Source: Egicoccus sp. AB-alg6-2 (GTDB lineage Bacteria; Actinomycetota; Nitriliruptoria; Nitriliruptorales; Nitriliruptoraceae). From it: a stretch of DNA of 64,000 bases. The translations under genes and the position numbers were made by a program. Of this stretch, positions 44,283 through 53,936 are shown piece by piece. The stretch is taken from positions 396,664 to 460,663 of the forward strand of contig NZ_JBGUAY010000005.1 in assembly GCF_041821025.1 (NCBI RefSeq), given 5' to 3'. The stretch's first letter is position 1. Each line of letters begins with the position of its first letter. Below the pieces are notes generated by a model. That model saw nothing but the letters and a program-made list of their open reading frames with translations, did no database searches and was not told the DNA's origin.

Positions 44283-46028
44283 GTGACCGTCCGCTACGCC
44301 GTCGACCTCCGCGACCGGCTGCACCACCTGGTGCGCGTGACCCTCTCGGTTCCCGCCGAGCACGCCGCCGGCGCCCGGATCGTGCTGCCGGTGTGGACGC
44401 CCGGCAGTTACGTGGTCCGGGACTACGTCCACCACGTCCAGTGGATCCGGGCCGTCGATGCCGCCGGCGCCGAGGTCGACCTCATGCCCGACGGGCACAC
44501 GGCCTGGCGGCTTCCCGAGCGGGCCTCCGGCGCGCACGAGGTCACCCTCGAGCTGTACGCGAACGAACTCACGGTCCGCACCAACCACGTCGACGACCAC
44601 CACGCGCTGCTGATCCCCGCGGCCACCTTCCCCTACCTCGAGGGAGCCGAGCACGAACCACACGTGGTGCACCTGCCGGCCGTCCCCGCGACCCACCGGG
44701 TGTGGTCGCTGCTGCCCGCGGGCGAGGAAGCCGACACCTACGTGGCCGAGCACCGGGACCACCTCGTCGACAGCGCCTTCGAAGTCGGTGACCTGCCGGC
44801 GGTCGAGTTCGAGGTGGCCGGGGTTCCGCACGCGTTCGTGTGGGCCGGTCACGGCGGCCGCCCCGACCTCGATGCGATCGCCCGCGACGCGACCGCGATC
44901 GGCGAGGCCGCCGTCTCGCTGTTCGACGGCGTGCTGCCGGTCGACCGCTACGTCTACCTGTGCACCGGCTGGCACGAGGGTGGTGGGGGCCTCGAGCACC
45001 GCGAGGGCTCGGTGCTGCAGATGCCGATCCGCACGTTCCAGGACGCCGACCTGCTGGCCCGGTTCCAGTCGCTGGTCGCCCACGAGTACCTGCACCTGTG
45101 GAACGTGAAGCGCCTGGTTCCCGCTGCGCTCGTCGCACCCGACTACGAGCGCCCCACCCACACCGAGTCGTTGTGGGTCGCCGAGGGCTGGACCGCCTAC
45201 TACGACGAGCTCGTCCCGCTCCGTGCCGGCGTGTGGACGCTGACCCGGTTCCTCGACAACCTGCGTGACACCTGGCAGCGCGTCCTCGACACCCCGGGGG
45301 TCGCGTTGCAGTCGCTGCGCCGCGCCGGCCACGAGGCCTGGGTGAAGCACTACGTCCGCGACGAGAACACGCTCAATGCGAACACCGACTACTACGGGCA
45401 CGGCGCGTTGGTGGCCTGGTACCTCGACCTCCGGCTGCGCGAACGTCAGCCGGATGGCGACGGGCTCGACGACGTGTTCCGGTTGTTGTGGCGGCGGCAC
45501 GCCGACACCGCCGAGGGCTACACCGAGGCCGACGTCGAGAAGGCGGTGGCCGACGTCGCAGGCGAGGACTTCGGGCACGTGTTCGCCGCACACGTCGCGG
45601 GTACGGAACTCCCGCCCGTCGACGACGCGCTGCACGCTGTCGGCCTGAAGGTCGTCGCCACCAGCGGGGACGAGACGCCCGACCTCGGGGTCCATGTCAC
45701 CGAGGACGACCACGGCGTCGTCTTCGCCACCGTGCTGCGCGGGCGACCGGCCTGGCAGGCGGGCCTGACGGGTGGCGACCAGCTCGTCGCGGTCGACGGC
45801 ACACGGGTAGGGCGGGGGCACCTCCCGGGCATGTTGCAGGCCCGTGGTGCCGGCGACACCGTCGAGGTGACCGTGCTGCGGGGCCCCCGGATGCTGACGC
45901 GGACCGTGACGCTCGGCGCTCCGCGCCCGGGACGGCGGTTGGTCCGCGACGAGGCCGCGAGCGACGCCCAGCGTGAGGCCTTCCGGCGCTGGACCGGCAC
46001 CGCATGGGACGCGGCGCCGAGCGCCTGA
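44283..46028 (+). CDS. M61 family metallopeptidase with PDZ domain
   Basis: A 581-residue peptidase of the M61 (glycyl aminopeptidase) family. An N-terminal beta domain (LPVWTPGSYVVRDYVHHVQW is characteristic) precedes the gluzincin catalytic domain: zinc motif HEYLHLWNVKRL (HExxH) near residue 265, with the third ligand Glu in WVAEGWTAYY about 35 residues later. A PDZ domain (about 480-560) closes the protein. No signal peptide is seen, so it probably acts in the cytoplasm on small peptides. The GTG at 44283 has GGAGG 5 bases upstream. Divergent from the DUF3151 gene. Confidence 0.9.
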   Translation: MTVRYAVDLRDRLHHLVRVTLSVPAEHAAGARIVLPVWTPGSYVVRDYVHHVQWIRAVDAAGAEVDLMPDGHTAWRLPERASGAHEVTLELYANELTVRTNHVDDHHALLIPAATFPYLEGAEHEPHVVHLPAVPATHRVWSLLPAGEEADTYVAEHRDHLVDSAFEVGDLPAVEFEVAGVPHAFVWAGHGGRPDLDAIARDATAIGEAAVSLFDGVLPVDRYVYLCTGWHEGGGGLEHREGSVLQMPIRTFQDADLLARFQSLVAHEYLHLWNVKRLVPAALVAPDYERPTHTESLWVAEGWTAYYDELVPLRAGVWTLTRFLDNLRDTWQRVLDTPGVALQSLRRAGHEAWVKHYVRDENTLNANTDYYGHGALVAWYLDLRLRERQPDGDGLDDVFRLLWRRHADTAEGYTEADVEKAVADVAGEDFGHVFAAHVAGTELPPVDDALHAVGLKVVATSGDETPDLGVHVTEDDHGVVFATVLRGRPAWQAGLTGGDQLVAVDGTRVGRGHLPGMLQARGAGDTVEVTVLRGPRMLTRTVTLGAPRPGRRLVRDEAASDAQREAFRRWTGTAWDAAPSA

Positions 46029-46038
46029 CGTCCCCGGG

Positions 46039-46905
46039 TCAGGTCGAGTACTGCCACGCCGCGGCGACCAGGGCGACGACGACCACCATCGCCCGGAGCG
46101 GGCCGGCGGGAAGTCGCCGGCCGTACCGGCTCCCGAGCCCGCCGCCGATGGTGGCACCGACCGCGACCAGGCCCACGATGCGCCAGTCGACGTCGGCGAT
46201 CGCGATGAACAGCAGTGCCGAGACCAGGTTGGCGATGCCGGCGAGGACGTTCTTGATGCCGTTGACCTGCGGCATCCCGCCGGCCACGAAGATGCCGAGC
46301 ACCGCGAGCAGGATGACGCCCTGCGCCGCACCGAAGTAGCCGCCGTAGATGCCGGTGAGGAACACGATCACGTACAACACCGGGCTCGTGCGGATCGCCA
46401 CGGGTGCGTCCGCAGTCGCGGCGTCGGTCACCGGCACGTGGCCGCCGGGTGCGTCGCTGACCGGTCCGTCGGCCATCGCGGCGTCACCTGCGGTCGCCGC
46501 TGCCGCCGCGCTCCGCTCGCGGCGCGCGGCCACCCAGGCCGCCACCCTGGGCTGCGCTGCCGCCAGCACCGCCGAGAGCAGCAACAGCGGTGGGATGACC
46601 TGCTCGAACGCCTCGGGTGGCAGGGCGAGCAGAAGCGCGCCGCCGATGATCCCGCCGACCGCGGACGCCGACACCAACTGCAGCACCAGCTTCTTGCGTC
46701 CCGACAGCGTCGCTCGGAAGCCGTAGGCGGCCGCGGCCGATCCCGGCACGAGTCCGACGGTGTTGGACACGTTCGCCACGACCGGCGGGAAGCCGAGCGC
46801 CAGCAGGGTCGGGAAGGTGATGAGGGTCCCCGCGCCGACGACCGCGTTCATCGCCCCGGCGGCCACACCCGCAGCAAGGATCAGGACCGCATCGACGATG
46901 GTCAC
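46039..46905 (-). CDS. TauE/SafE family permease
   Basis: A 288-residue membrane protein of the TauE/SafE (sulfite/organosulfur exporter) family. Two halves of about four helices each carry the family motif: AGVAAGAMNAVVGAGTLITFPTLLALG in the first half and YGGYFGAAQGVILLAVLGI in the second. A charged, Ala/Asp-rich cytoplasmic linker of about 45 residues joins them, longer than usual. Likely exports a small sulfur anion; substrate unproven. The GTG at 46905 with AAAGG upstream is preferred over an in-frame GTG at 46932. Confidence 0.87.
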   Translation of the reverse strand: MTIVDAVLILAAGVAAGAMNAVVGAGTLITFPTLLALGFPPVVANVSNTVGLVPGSAAAAYGFRATLSGRKKLVLQLVSASAVGGIIGGALLLALPPEAFEQVIPPLLLLSAVLAAAQPRVAAWVAARRERSAAAAATAGDAAMADGPVSDAPGGHVPVTDAATADAPVAIRTSPVLYVIVFLTGIYGGYFGAAQGVILLAVLGIFVAGGMPQVNGIKNVLAGIANLVSALLFIAIADVDWRIVGLVAVGATIGGGLGSRYGRRLPAGPLRAMVVVVALVAAAWQYST

Positions 46906-46950
46906 ATGCAAACCTTTGCGAAGCCAGAGCACAAGGGGGCGGGGCGCAGG

Positions 46951-48501
46951 CTACGGCACGTCGTCACGGGCGCCGCGCACGGAGACGGTGACGGCGCCCC
47001 GGTCGACGGTCCAGGTCGAGGTGGCGACCGACGCGGCCAGCCCCTCGTCGTGGGTCACGAGCAGCAGTGCGCCGCCCCAGTCGCGCAGCGCCGTCTCCAG
47101 GCGTTCGATCGACGGCAGGTCGAGGTGGTTGGTCGGCTCGTCCAGGACGAGGACGCTCGCCGACCCCGCCAGTGATCTCGCCAGGGCCAGCTTGCGCACC
47201 TCGCCCGGTGAGGGCGCGTCGGTGACCAGAAGGCGGTCGGGATCGACGCCGAGTGTCGCGAGCGTGCCGAGCACTCGCCCGCGCTGCCCGGGATCGAGCC
47301 GAACGACCTCGCCCAGGACCGCCGCCGGCGCCGGCAGGCGCTGCGGCAGCACCGCCACCTCCTCGGAGGTCTCGGCCAACGCGCGCAGCAGCGCCGTGAC
47401 CAGGGTCGTCTTCCCGGCCCCGTTGACGCCCTCGACGTGCACCCGTTCACCGCGGTGGAGCGCAACGTCGACGCCGCGCAGCCAGACCTCGCCACCTGCG
47501 TGCTCGACGTCGCCGCGAACACGGGCGAGGATGCGTCGGCCCGTGTCGAGGTGCCGGAACCCGATCTCTCCGCCGAGGCTGCGCCGCAGATCGAACGCGT
47601 CCGCCGCCTGCTCCGCACGACCGACGCGGGCGTTCATCTGCGTCACCCGGCGGGCGAGTGCCGCTTCCGCCTTGCGCTGGGCGAACTTGCGGCCGGCCTC
47701 CCGTGCATCCGGCTGCGAGGCACCGGCAAGCCGCCGCTCGCGGTGGGGTGCGGCCTCGGCGCTGTGGCGATCCCGGCGCAGGTCGGCCAGGACCCGGCGT
47801 TGGCGCCCGACCTCACGCCGGGCGCGGTCGTGCGCCGCGCGTTCGGCGGCTTCCGCCTCGCGCCAGCGGGCGGCTGCCTCGACGTAGCTGCCGGCGTGCA
47901 GCTCCAGCCGACCGCCGGCGACGCGCACGGTGCGCGAGGTGAGACGCGCGAGGACGCCGCGATCGTGGCTGACGATCAACCCCAGCCCGTCGAAGCCCGC
48001 CAGTACCTCCAGCAGCAGGTCGCGGGCCGCCACGTCGAGATGGTTGGTCGGTTCGTCGAGCAGCAGCAGGTCGGGCTCGTCGGCCAGGGCGGCGGCGACC
48101 TGCCAGCGCTTTCGCTGCCCCGGCGACAGCGCCGCCCATCCACGTCCGAGGTCGGGATCGAGGTCGTCGGGGTCCAGGGCGAGCCGGCGTCGGAGGCGCT
48201 CCGCCACACCGTCCCAGTTCCACGCGAACCCGCGGACGTGGTCGGTCAGCTCGTCCACCTCCTGCGGCACGAGACGCGGCGGTGCGGCCGCATGGACGTC
48301 GAGCTGCCCCGACGACGGCGCGAGTTCACCGGCGAGCAGGCGCAGCAGCGTGGTCTTGCCGGCACCGTTCGGTCCGACCACGCCCACGAAGGGACGGGGC
48401 TCGGACGCGGTCGGTGCGGCGAGGTCGAGGGTGGCGTCGTCGAGCACGGCCGCCGCGAGCGTGTGGGCGTACGAGACGCCCCGCAGGTGCAGCGAGGTCA
48501 C
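46951..48501 (-). CDS. ABC-F family ATPase
   Basis: A 516-residue soluble protein with two ABC domains and no membrane part, i.e. an ABC-F translation factor or antibiotic-resistance protein acting at the ribosomal E-site. NBD1: GPNGAGKTT, signature LSPGQRKRWQVAAALA, Walker B LLLLDEPTNHLD. NBD2: GVNGAGKTTLVTALL, SPGEVRKLALARSLAG, LVLDEPTNHLD. An Arg/Ala-rich inter-domain linker (about 215-300) is present. A GTG at 48501 with AAGGGA upstream is preferred to an ATG at 48516. Confidence 0.88.
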   Translation of the reverse strand: MTSLHLRGVSYAHTLAAAVLDDATLDLAAPTASEPRPFVGVVGPNGAGKTTLLRLLAGELAPSSGQLDVHAAAPPRLVPQEVDELTDHVRGFAWNWDGVAERLRRRLALDPDDLDPDLGRGWAALSPGQRKRWQVAAALADEPDLLLLDEPTNHLDVAARDLLLEVLAGFDGLGLIVSHDRGVLARLTSRTVRVAGGRLELHAGSYVEAAARWREAEAAERAAHDRARREVGRQRRVLADLRRDRHSAEAAPHRERRLAGASQPDAREAGRKFAQRKAEAALARRVTQMNARVGRAEQAADAFDLRRSLGGEIGFRHLDTGRRILARVRGDVEHAGGEVWLRGVDVALHRGERVHVEGVNGAGKTTLVTALLRALAETSEEVAVLPQRLPAPAAVLGEVVRLDPGQRGRVLGTLATLGVDPDRLLVTDAPSPGEVRKLALARSLAGSASVLVLDEPTNHLDLPSIERLETALRDWGGALLLVTHDEGLAASVATSTWTVDRGAVTVSVRGARDDVP

Positions 48502-48738
48502 GATGGTCCCTTGCATCGCGTGCCGGCGACGACACGCGTGGTCCAGCCGGCGACCGCGTCAGCCGCGCACGAAGGTCGCGGAGGGACGAGCGCCGGGAGC
48601 GGCGTGGTCAGCCGTGGACCCGCAAGGAAGGGCTCCGTGGAGGGGACGTGGACACGACCGGCGGCAAGCAGTGCCTGCGGCGCGGACGTCGAGGACGCTA
48701 GCTGTTGCCAGGCGGGTGGTCCAGCGTTCCGCGCGGAG

Positions 48739-49128
48739 CTACAACTCGGTGCGCAACTCGTCGAGGCGACGACGCACCTCGCGCAGCCGCTCGGTGGCGT
48801 GGTGCAACACCGCCGGGTCGAGCTCGGGCCGTGCGAAACGGTCGGTCAGCACCTCGACCTCGAGCGTGAGCAGTTCGACCTCGGTCCGCACCCGTTGCAC
48901 CACGTCGAGGGTGGCCAGCGGCCGGGCCACGATCGCCTCGTGCAGCAACTTGCGGGCTCGCTCGTCGCGACGCAGCACGTCATGGTGGACGTCGGCCCGG
49001 CGCAGGAGTTCGTCGAGATCCGGGAGCGCACGGTCGTAGGGCAGGGCGAGCAGGACGTCCTCGAGCCGGACGAGTGCGTCGTCTGCCTCGTGTGGACCCG
49101 GTACCGGGTCGTTGCGGTCCTGCGACAC
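48739..49128 (-). CDS. Helical protein of unknown function (129 aa)
   Basis: A 129-residue soluble, Leu/Arg/Glu-rich protein that is probably all-helical, with heptad-like spacing in VRTEVELLTLEVEVLTDRF and HHATERLREVRRRLDELRTEL suggesting coiled coil. The N-terminal 15 residues are Pro/Asn-rich. No known domain recognised. The GTG at 49128 has AGGAGG upstream. The 237 bases between it and the ABC-F start hold no other gene. Confidence 0.65.
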   Translation of the reverse strand: MSQDRNDPVPGPHEADDALVRLEDVLLALPYDRALPDLDELLRRADVHHDVLRRDERARKLLHEAIVARPLATLDVVQRVRTEVELLTLEVEVLTDRFARPELDPAVLHHATERLREVRRRLDELRTEL

Positions 49129-49169
49129 GACCGCACCTCCTCACCGAGACGCCATGGTATCCACCGTCG

Positions 49170-50069
49170 TCAGCGGATCGAGGGCATCACGCGGTCGAAG
49201 AAGGTGGCGACCGCATGGACCGCCGGCTCGACCACGGCCTCGTCGTCGTAGAGGGCCACGTGCTCGTCGGTCTCCAGCCAGACCAGTTCGCCATCGGCCG
49301 CCGCTGCGAGGCGTTCGGCCGCATCCGGGGCGCAGTAGTCGTCGCGACGGCCGTGGACGACCAGCAACGGGGTCGGCGGAAGCCGTTCGGCCCAACTCGC
49401 CGCGTCGAACGTCAGCAGCGCGTGGATGGACCGGCGCGTGACCCGGTTCTGCCAGTGCGGCGATGCGGCCCGCTCGGTGCCGTAGTAGGCGTAGGGCTCC
49501 CTGCCCGGCATCGCTGCTTCGCCGTCCCCGTCGGCGACGGCGGCGAGGTAGGCCGGCTCGCCGCTGGCTCGCTCGTGGGTCGCCACCTCGCTGAGGTCGC
49601 GCAGCACCCGCCGGTAGTTGTCAGGCCCCATGCCGCTGCGGAACGCCGCCGGATCGTTGAAGCAGCCCGCGACCACGGCGCACGCGGCGACGCGCGGATC
49701 GGTGGCGGCGAAGCGGACCGCGTAACCGCCGCCGAGGCAGATTCCCAGCACGCCGAGGCGACCCGCGTCCACGTCGGGATGAACGGCGAGTTCGGTGAGC
49801 GCATCGGTCAGGTCCGCCAGCTTGCCGCCGCTGTCCTCGTGTTGGCGGGGGGTGCCGCCGGACTCTCCGAAGTTGCGGTGATCGAAGGCGAGCGTCGCGA
49901 ATCCGAATTCGCTCAGCCGTGCCGCGTACCCGCCCGTGACCTGCTCCTTGACGCCGGTGAGCGGCCCGGTGAGGACGATCCCCGGCCACGGCCCCGGCCC
50001 GGGCGCCTGCGGGAGGCGCAGGTGCCCCACGAGCTCGACCCCACCACTTCCGAAGGTCACGCGTTCCAC
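49170..50069 (-). CDS. Alpha/beta hydrolase with Cys nucleophile elbow
   Basis: A 299-residue alpha/beta-hydrolase of the dienelactone-hydrolase/UPF0255-like type. The core strands are GIVLTGPLTGVKEQVTGGYAARLSEFGFATLAFDHRNFGESGG, and the nucleophile elbow reads GICLGG, a Cys where Ser is usual. The acid is probably in HGRRDDYCAPDAAERL and the catalytic His in ETDEHVALYDDEAVV. Dienelactone hydrolases use Cys in the same way, though the substrate here is unknown. GTG start at 50069. Convergent gene order on the left, divergent from the small membrane protein. Confidence 0.83.
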   Translation of the reverse strand: MERVTFGSGGVELVGHLRLPQAPGPGPWPGIVLTGPLTGVKEQVTGGYAARLSEFGFATLAFDHRNFGESGGTPRQHEDSGGKLADLTDALTELAVHPDVDAGRLGVLGICLGGGYAVRFAATDPRVAACAVVAGCFNDPAAFRSGMGPDNYRRVLRDLSEVATHERASGEPAYLAAVADGDGEAAMPGREPYAYYGTERAASPHWQNRVTRRSIHALLTFDAASWAERLPPTPLLVVHGRRDDYCAPDAAERLAAAADGELVWLETDEHVALYDDEAVVEPAVHAVATFFDRVMPSIR

Positions 50070-50227
50070 GGGCGGTCTCCCTCGCTCCCCTGGCAGTATC
50101 CGCCGATGGACGCCGACGTCACCGTCCCAGTCGCGGCGCGCACGGCAACCGTTGTCGTGCTGCCGGAAGCGAGCGGGGAGGACGCGCGTCGTCAGCAGCG
50201 CCGGAGCTCGTCGGGCAGGATGTGACC

Positions 50228-50557
50228 ATGGAACACATCCCCTCCCCCAAGGAACTCCGCAGCGCCGCGCGCGCCTGCACCTTCCTCGCCTACGCGGCCG
50301 GTCTGGCCGGCGTCGCCGGCGGGACGCTGATGCTGCGCGACGACGAGCTGGCCATGGCGCTGGTGCTGTACACGGTCACCTTCGCCGTCGGTGCCGCGCT
50401 GATGGGGGTCGCCGTCCTGGTGCGCGCCGTCGCCGGGATCTCGACCCAGCTGCACCGGGTCGAGTCCGACGTACGGGTACTGGTCGGCGACCGCGTCCGC
50501 GGCGGACCGGGTCCCGGGGAACGCGATCCATGGACCGGCCACCACCCGCCCTACTGA
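50228..50557 (+). CDS. Small two-helix membrane protein (109 aa)
   Basis: A 109-residue protein with two transmembrane helices (about 18-36 and 47-69) and a hydrophilic C-terminal tail rich in Arg/Gly/Pro (about 80-109). It resembles the many uncharacterised two-helix actinobacterial envelope proteins. The ATG at 50228 has AGGA 7 bases upstream. Convergent with glyS, only one base separating the stops. Confidence 0.68.
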   Translation: MEHIPSPKELRSAARACTFLAYAAGLAGVAGGTLMLRDDELAMALVLYTVTFAVGAALMGVAVLVRAVAGISTQLHRVESDVRVLVGDRVRGGPGPGERDPWTGHHPPY

Positions 50558-50558
50558 G

Positions 50559-51941
50559 TCACCATCCGGGCAGGCGTTCGGCGAGGTAGTCGACCAGGCG
50601 GTCCATCGACACGCGGTCCTGCGACATCGTGTCGCGGTCGCGGACGGTCACGGACTTGTCGTCGACCGACTCGAAGTCGACCGTGACACAGAACGGGGTC
50701 CCGATCTCGTCCTGGCGGCGGTACCGCCGGCCGATGGCCTGCGTCTCGTCGTAGTCGCACATCCAGCGCACCTTGACCGCGTCGAAGACCTGCTTCGCCA
50801 GCGGGGTCAGTTCCTCCTTGCGCGACAGTGGCAGCACGGCGACCTTGTAGGGCGCGAGCCGCTTGTCGAGCTTCAGGACGGTCCGGTCCTGCAACTCGCC
50901 CTTGGCGTCGGGCGCCTGTTCGACGCGGTAGGCGTCGAACAAGAACGCCAGGGTCGCGCGCGTGGCACCGGCCGCCGGCTCGATCACGTAGGGCACGTAG
51001 CGGTGGTCGTTGGGCTGGTCGTAGTACGACAGGTCCTTGCCGGAGGCCTCGGCGTGGGCCTTGAGGTCGAAGTCGGTGCGGTTGGCGAGCCCTTCGAGCT
51101 CGGACCAGCCCATCGAGGCGTCCGGGAAGTAGTACTCGATGTCGACCGTGCGCTTCGCGTAGTGGGACAGCTCGTCCTCGTCGTGCTCGCGGATGCGCAG
51201 GTTCTCGGGACGGATGCCCAGTTCGGTGTACCAGCGCATGCGCTCGTCGATCCAGTACTGGTGCCACTCCTCGTCGCTGCCCGGCTCGACGAAGTACTCC
51301 ATCTCCATCTGCTCGAACTCGCGCGTGCGGAAGATGAAGTTGCCCGGCGTGATCTCGTTGCGGAACGACTTCCCCATCTGCGCGATGCCGAACGGCGGCT
51401 TCTTGCGGGTGGAGCGCTGCACCGTCGCGAAGTTGACGAACATGCCCTGTGCGGTCTCGGGGCGCAGCCAGGCGATGTTGGTGTCGGAGGCGATCGGACC
51501 GACGTGGGTCTTGAACATCAGGTTGAAGTTGCGCGGGTCGCCCAGCGTCGGCTTCTTGCAGGTCGGGCACTGGATCTCGCCCTCGGCGGTCTCCGAGCCC
51601 AGCTGGGCCTCGCGCAGGTGGTCCTCGCGGAAGCGCTGGTGGCAGTTGCTGCACTCGACCAGCGGGTCGGAGAAGTTGGCGAGGTGCCCCGATGCCTGCC
51701 ACACCTCGGTGGGGCCGAGGATCGCCTGCTCCATGCCGACGACGTCGTCGCGCAGTTGCACCATCGTGCGCCACCACTGGCGCTTGACGTTCTCCTTGAG
51801 CTCGACGCCCAGCGGCCCGTAGTCCCAGGTGGAGCGCACGCCGCCGTAGATCTCGGCGGTCGGGAAGATGATGCCGCGCTGCTTGCACAGCTCGACGATC
51901 GTGGCCAGTTCGACGCTGACGCTGGGGGACGCTTCGGACAC
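50559..51941 (-). CDS. glyS: Glycyl-tRNA synthetase (dimeric, class II)
   Basis: A 460-residue alpha2-type glycyl-tRNA synthetase. Class II motif 1 lies near [20 protein letters not shown]; motif 2 is [28 protein letters not shown]; motif 3 includes the Arg-containing [21 protein letters not shown] zinc-binding insert ([10 protein letters not shown], then IQCPTCKKP) is intact. The C-terminal anticodon-binding domain (about 360-460) has [20 protein letters not shown]. The GTG at 51941 has AGGAG 8 bases upstream. Confidence 0.95.
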   Translation of the reverse strand: MSEASPSVSVELATIVELCKQRGIIFPTAEIYGGVRSTWDYGPLGVELKENVKRQWWRTMVQLRDDVVGMEQAILGPTEVWQASGHLANFSDPLVECSNCHQRFREDHLREAQLGSETAEGEIQCPTCKKPTLGDPRNFNLMFKTHVGPIASDTNIAWLRPETAQGMFVNFATVQRSTRKKPPFGIAQMGKSFRNEITPGNFIFRTREFEQMEMEYFVEPGSDEEWHQYWIDERMRWYTELGIRPENLRIREHDEDELSHYAKRTVDIEYYFPDASMGWSELEGLANRTDFDLKAHAEASGKDLSYYDQPNDHRYVPYVIEPAAGATRATLAFLFDAYRVEQAPDAKGELQDRTVLKLDKRLAPYKVAVLPLSRKEELTPLAKQVFDAVKVRWMCDYDETQAIGRRYRRQDEIGTPFCVTVDFESVDDKSVTVRDRDTMSQDRVSMDRLVDYLAERLPGW

Positions 51942-52113
51942 GGGTCTGCTCCTGACAGGACGCACGCCACCGCTGGCTGCGGCGGCGAGCCGCTCAGCCT
52001 ATCGGCCGCCGTCGATCCGCTTCCGCCGTGCTCGCGGCCCGGTACGGCCCGATGAGTTCCGCGGGTCGTGGTCGTCAACCCACACGGAACGAACGGAAAA
52101 AGGCGAGGCGATC

Positions 52114-53097
52114 ATGCAGGAGCCACGACTGGCGATCGAGGCCGCCGGGCTGGTCAAGACCTATGGCGAGGTGCGGGCGCTCGACGGCCTGGACCTGCGG
52201 GTCCCGGTCGGCGGCGTCTATGCCGTGCTCGGCCCCAACGGGGCCGGCAAGACGACCGCGATCCGGCTGCTCGCGACCTTGATCCCGGCCGACGGTGGTC
52301 GCGCCTCCGTCCTCGGTCACGACGTCGCGACGGCCGCGGACGACGTCCGATCGCGGGTCAGCCTGACCGGCCAGTTCGCTTCGCTCGACGAGGACCTGAC
52401 CGGGCTGGAGAACCTGGTGCTGATCGCCCGACTGCTGGGATTCGACCGCGCTGCCGCCGCCCGTCGCGGGCAGGAGTTGCTGGGGGCCTTCGGGCTGGCC
52501 GACGCCGCGGCACGGCAGGTCAAGCACTACTCCGGTGGCATGCGCCGCCGGCTGGACATCGCCGCGTCGATCGTCGTGCGGCCCGAACTGCTGTTCCTCG
52601 ACGAGCCGACCACCGGGCTCGACCCCTCGAGCCGTGGTCAGGTGTGGGACATCGTCCGGGCGCTCGTCGCCGCCGGCACCACGGTGCTGCTGACCACGCA
52701 GTACCTCGACGAGGCCGACAAGTTGGCCGACCGCATCGCGGTGGTCGACCTGGGCCGCGTGATCGCCGAAGGAACGGCCGGCGAACTCAAGGCATCGGTC
52801 GGTCGTGGCACGCTCCACGTGCGGGTGCGCCACCCCGACCAGCGACCAGCGGCACTGGCGCTGCTGCGCGAGTCCCTGGGCGTCGACGTGCACGCCGACG
52901 GTGACGCCGTCGCGCTCTCGGCGCAGGTCGACGATCCGGGTGCGGTCGCGCGGGCGCTGGTCCGGCTCACCGACGCCGGCATCGTCCCCGGCGAGTTCGC
53001 CCTGGGTCAGCCGAGCCTCGACGAGGTGTTCCTGGCGCTCACGGGGCGACGGCCGACCGCGTCGGAGACCCCACCGAACGAGGAAGATGCGGCATGA
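52114..53097 (+). CDS. ABC transporter ATPase, DrrA type
   Basis: A 327-residue ABC ATPase of the daunorubicin-resistance (DrrA) subfamily: Walker [16 protein letters not shown]-loop [14 protein letters not shown], signature [15 protein letters not shown], Walker [14 protein letters not shown]-loop region [15 protein letters not shown]. The C-terminal extension (about 230-327) contains the DrrA-type [14 protein letters not shown] motif. Drives export with the permease encoded next (ATGA overlap). Likely role: efflux of a lipophilic compound or drug. Confidence 0.92.
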   Translation: MQEPRLAIEAAGLVKTYGEVRALDGLDLRVPVGGVYAVLGPNGAGKTTAIRLLATLIPADGGRASVLGHDVATAADDVRSRVSLTGQFASLDEDLTGLENLVLIARLLGFDRAAAARRGQELLGAFGLADAAARQVKHYSGGMRRRLDIAASIVVRPELLFLDEPTTGLDPSSRGQVWDIVRALVAAGTTVLLTTQYLDEADKLADRIAVVDLGRVIAEGTAGELKASVGRGTLHVRVRHPDQRPAALALLRESLGVDVHADGDAVALSAQVDDPGAVARALVRLTDAGIVPGEFALGQPSLDEVFLALTGRRPTASETPPNEEDAA

Positions 53098-53936
53098 GCA
53101 CGACCCACGATGCACCGATTGTCTACGACGTCGATGCGATCGTCGCGGTGGCCGTCGCCTCGGGCGACCGGCCCCCGCGACCGTCGGCGGTGTCCACCTC
53201 CCTCACCTTCGCCTGGCGGGCGCTGCTGAAGATCCGTCACATCCCCGAGCAACTCCTGGACGTGACGGTGTTCCCGGTCATGTTCCTGCTGATGTTCACC
53301 TACCTGTTCGGCGGCGCGGTCGCCGGCTCCACCGGGGCGTACCTGCAGGAGGTCGTCCCGGGAATCCTGGTCATGCAGGTGGCCTGGATCAGCATGTACA
53401 CCGGGCACACGCTCAACCGCGACATCACCAAGGGCGTCCACGACCGCTTCAGGTCGTTGCCGTTGTGGCAGCCGTCCACCCTGGTCGGCCCGTTGTTGGC
53501 CGACTCGGCGCGCTACACGATGGCGTCGACGGTGATCCTCGGACTCGGCTTCGTGCTGGGATTCCGGCCAGGCGCGGGCGTGAGCGGCCTGCTGCTCGGC
53601 ATCGCGGTGCTGCTGGTGTTCTCGTTCAGCCTGTCGTGGATCTGGACGACGGCGGGGCTGCTGCTGCGCTCGGAGAACGCCGTCTTCTCGGTCGGCAACA
53701 TGGTGATGTTCCCGCTGACGTTCGTCAGCAACGTGTTCGTGCCCACCGAGACGCTGCCGGGCTGGCTGCAGGGCTTCGTGCGGGTCAACCCGGTGACGCT
53801 GGTGGTGACCTCGGTCCGCGGCTTCGTCCACGGCGACCCGCAGGCGGGCGCGACCGTGGCGGTGCTGGCGATCAGCGCCGTGCTCGTGGCGGTGTTCGGG
53901 CCACTCACGATGTGGCTGTACCGCCATCCGAGGTAG
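53094..53936 (+). CDS. ABC-2 type transporter permease, DrrB type
   Basis: A 280-residue six-helix ABC-2 permease: [37 protein letters not shown] at the first helix, and the conserved cytoplasmic [22 protein letters not shown] loop. Works with the DrrA-type ATPase as an exporter. The ATG overlaps the ATPase stop (ATGA). Its last 32 bases overlap the convergent ECF S-component gene. Confidence 0.9.
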   Translation: MSTTHDAPIVYDVDAIVAVAVASGDRPPRPSAVSTSLTFAWRALLKIRHIPEQLLDVTVFPVMFLLMFTYLFGGAVAGSTGAYLQEVVPGILVMQVAWISMYTGHTLNRDITKGVHDRFRSLPLWQPSTLVGPLLADSARYTMASTVILGLGFVLGFRPGAGVSGLLLGIAVLLVFSFSLSWIWTTAGLLLRSENAVFSVGNMVMFPLTFVSNVFVPTETLPGWLQGFVRVNPVTLVVTSVRGFVHGDPQAGATVAVLAISAVLVAVFGPLTMWLYRHPR

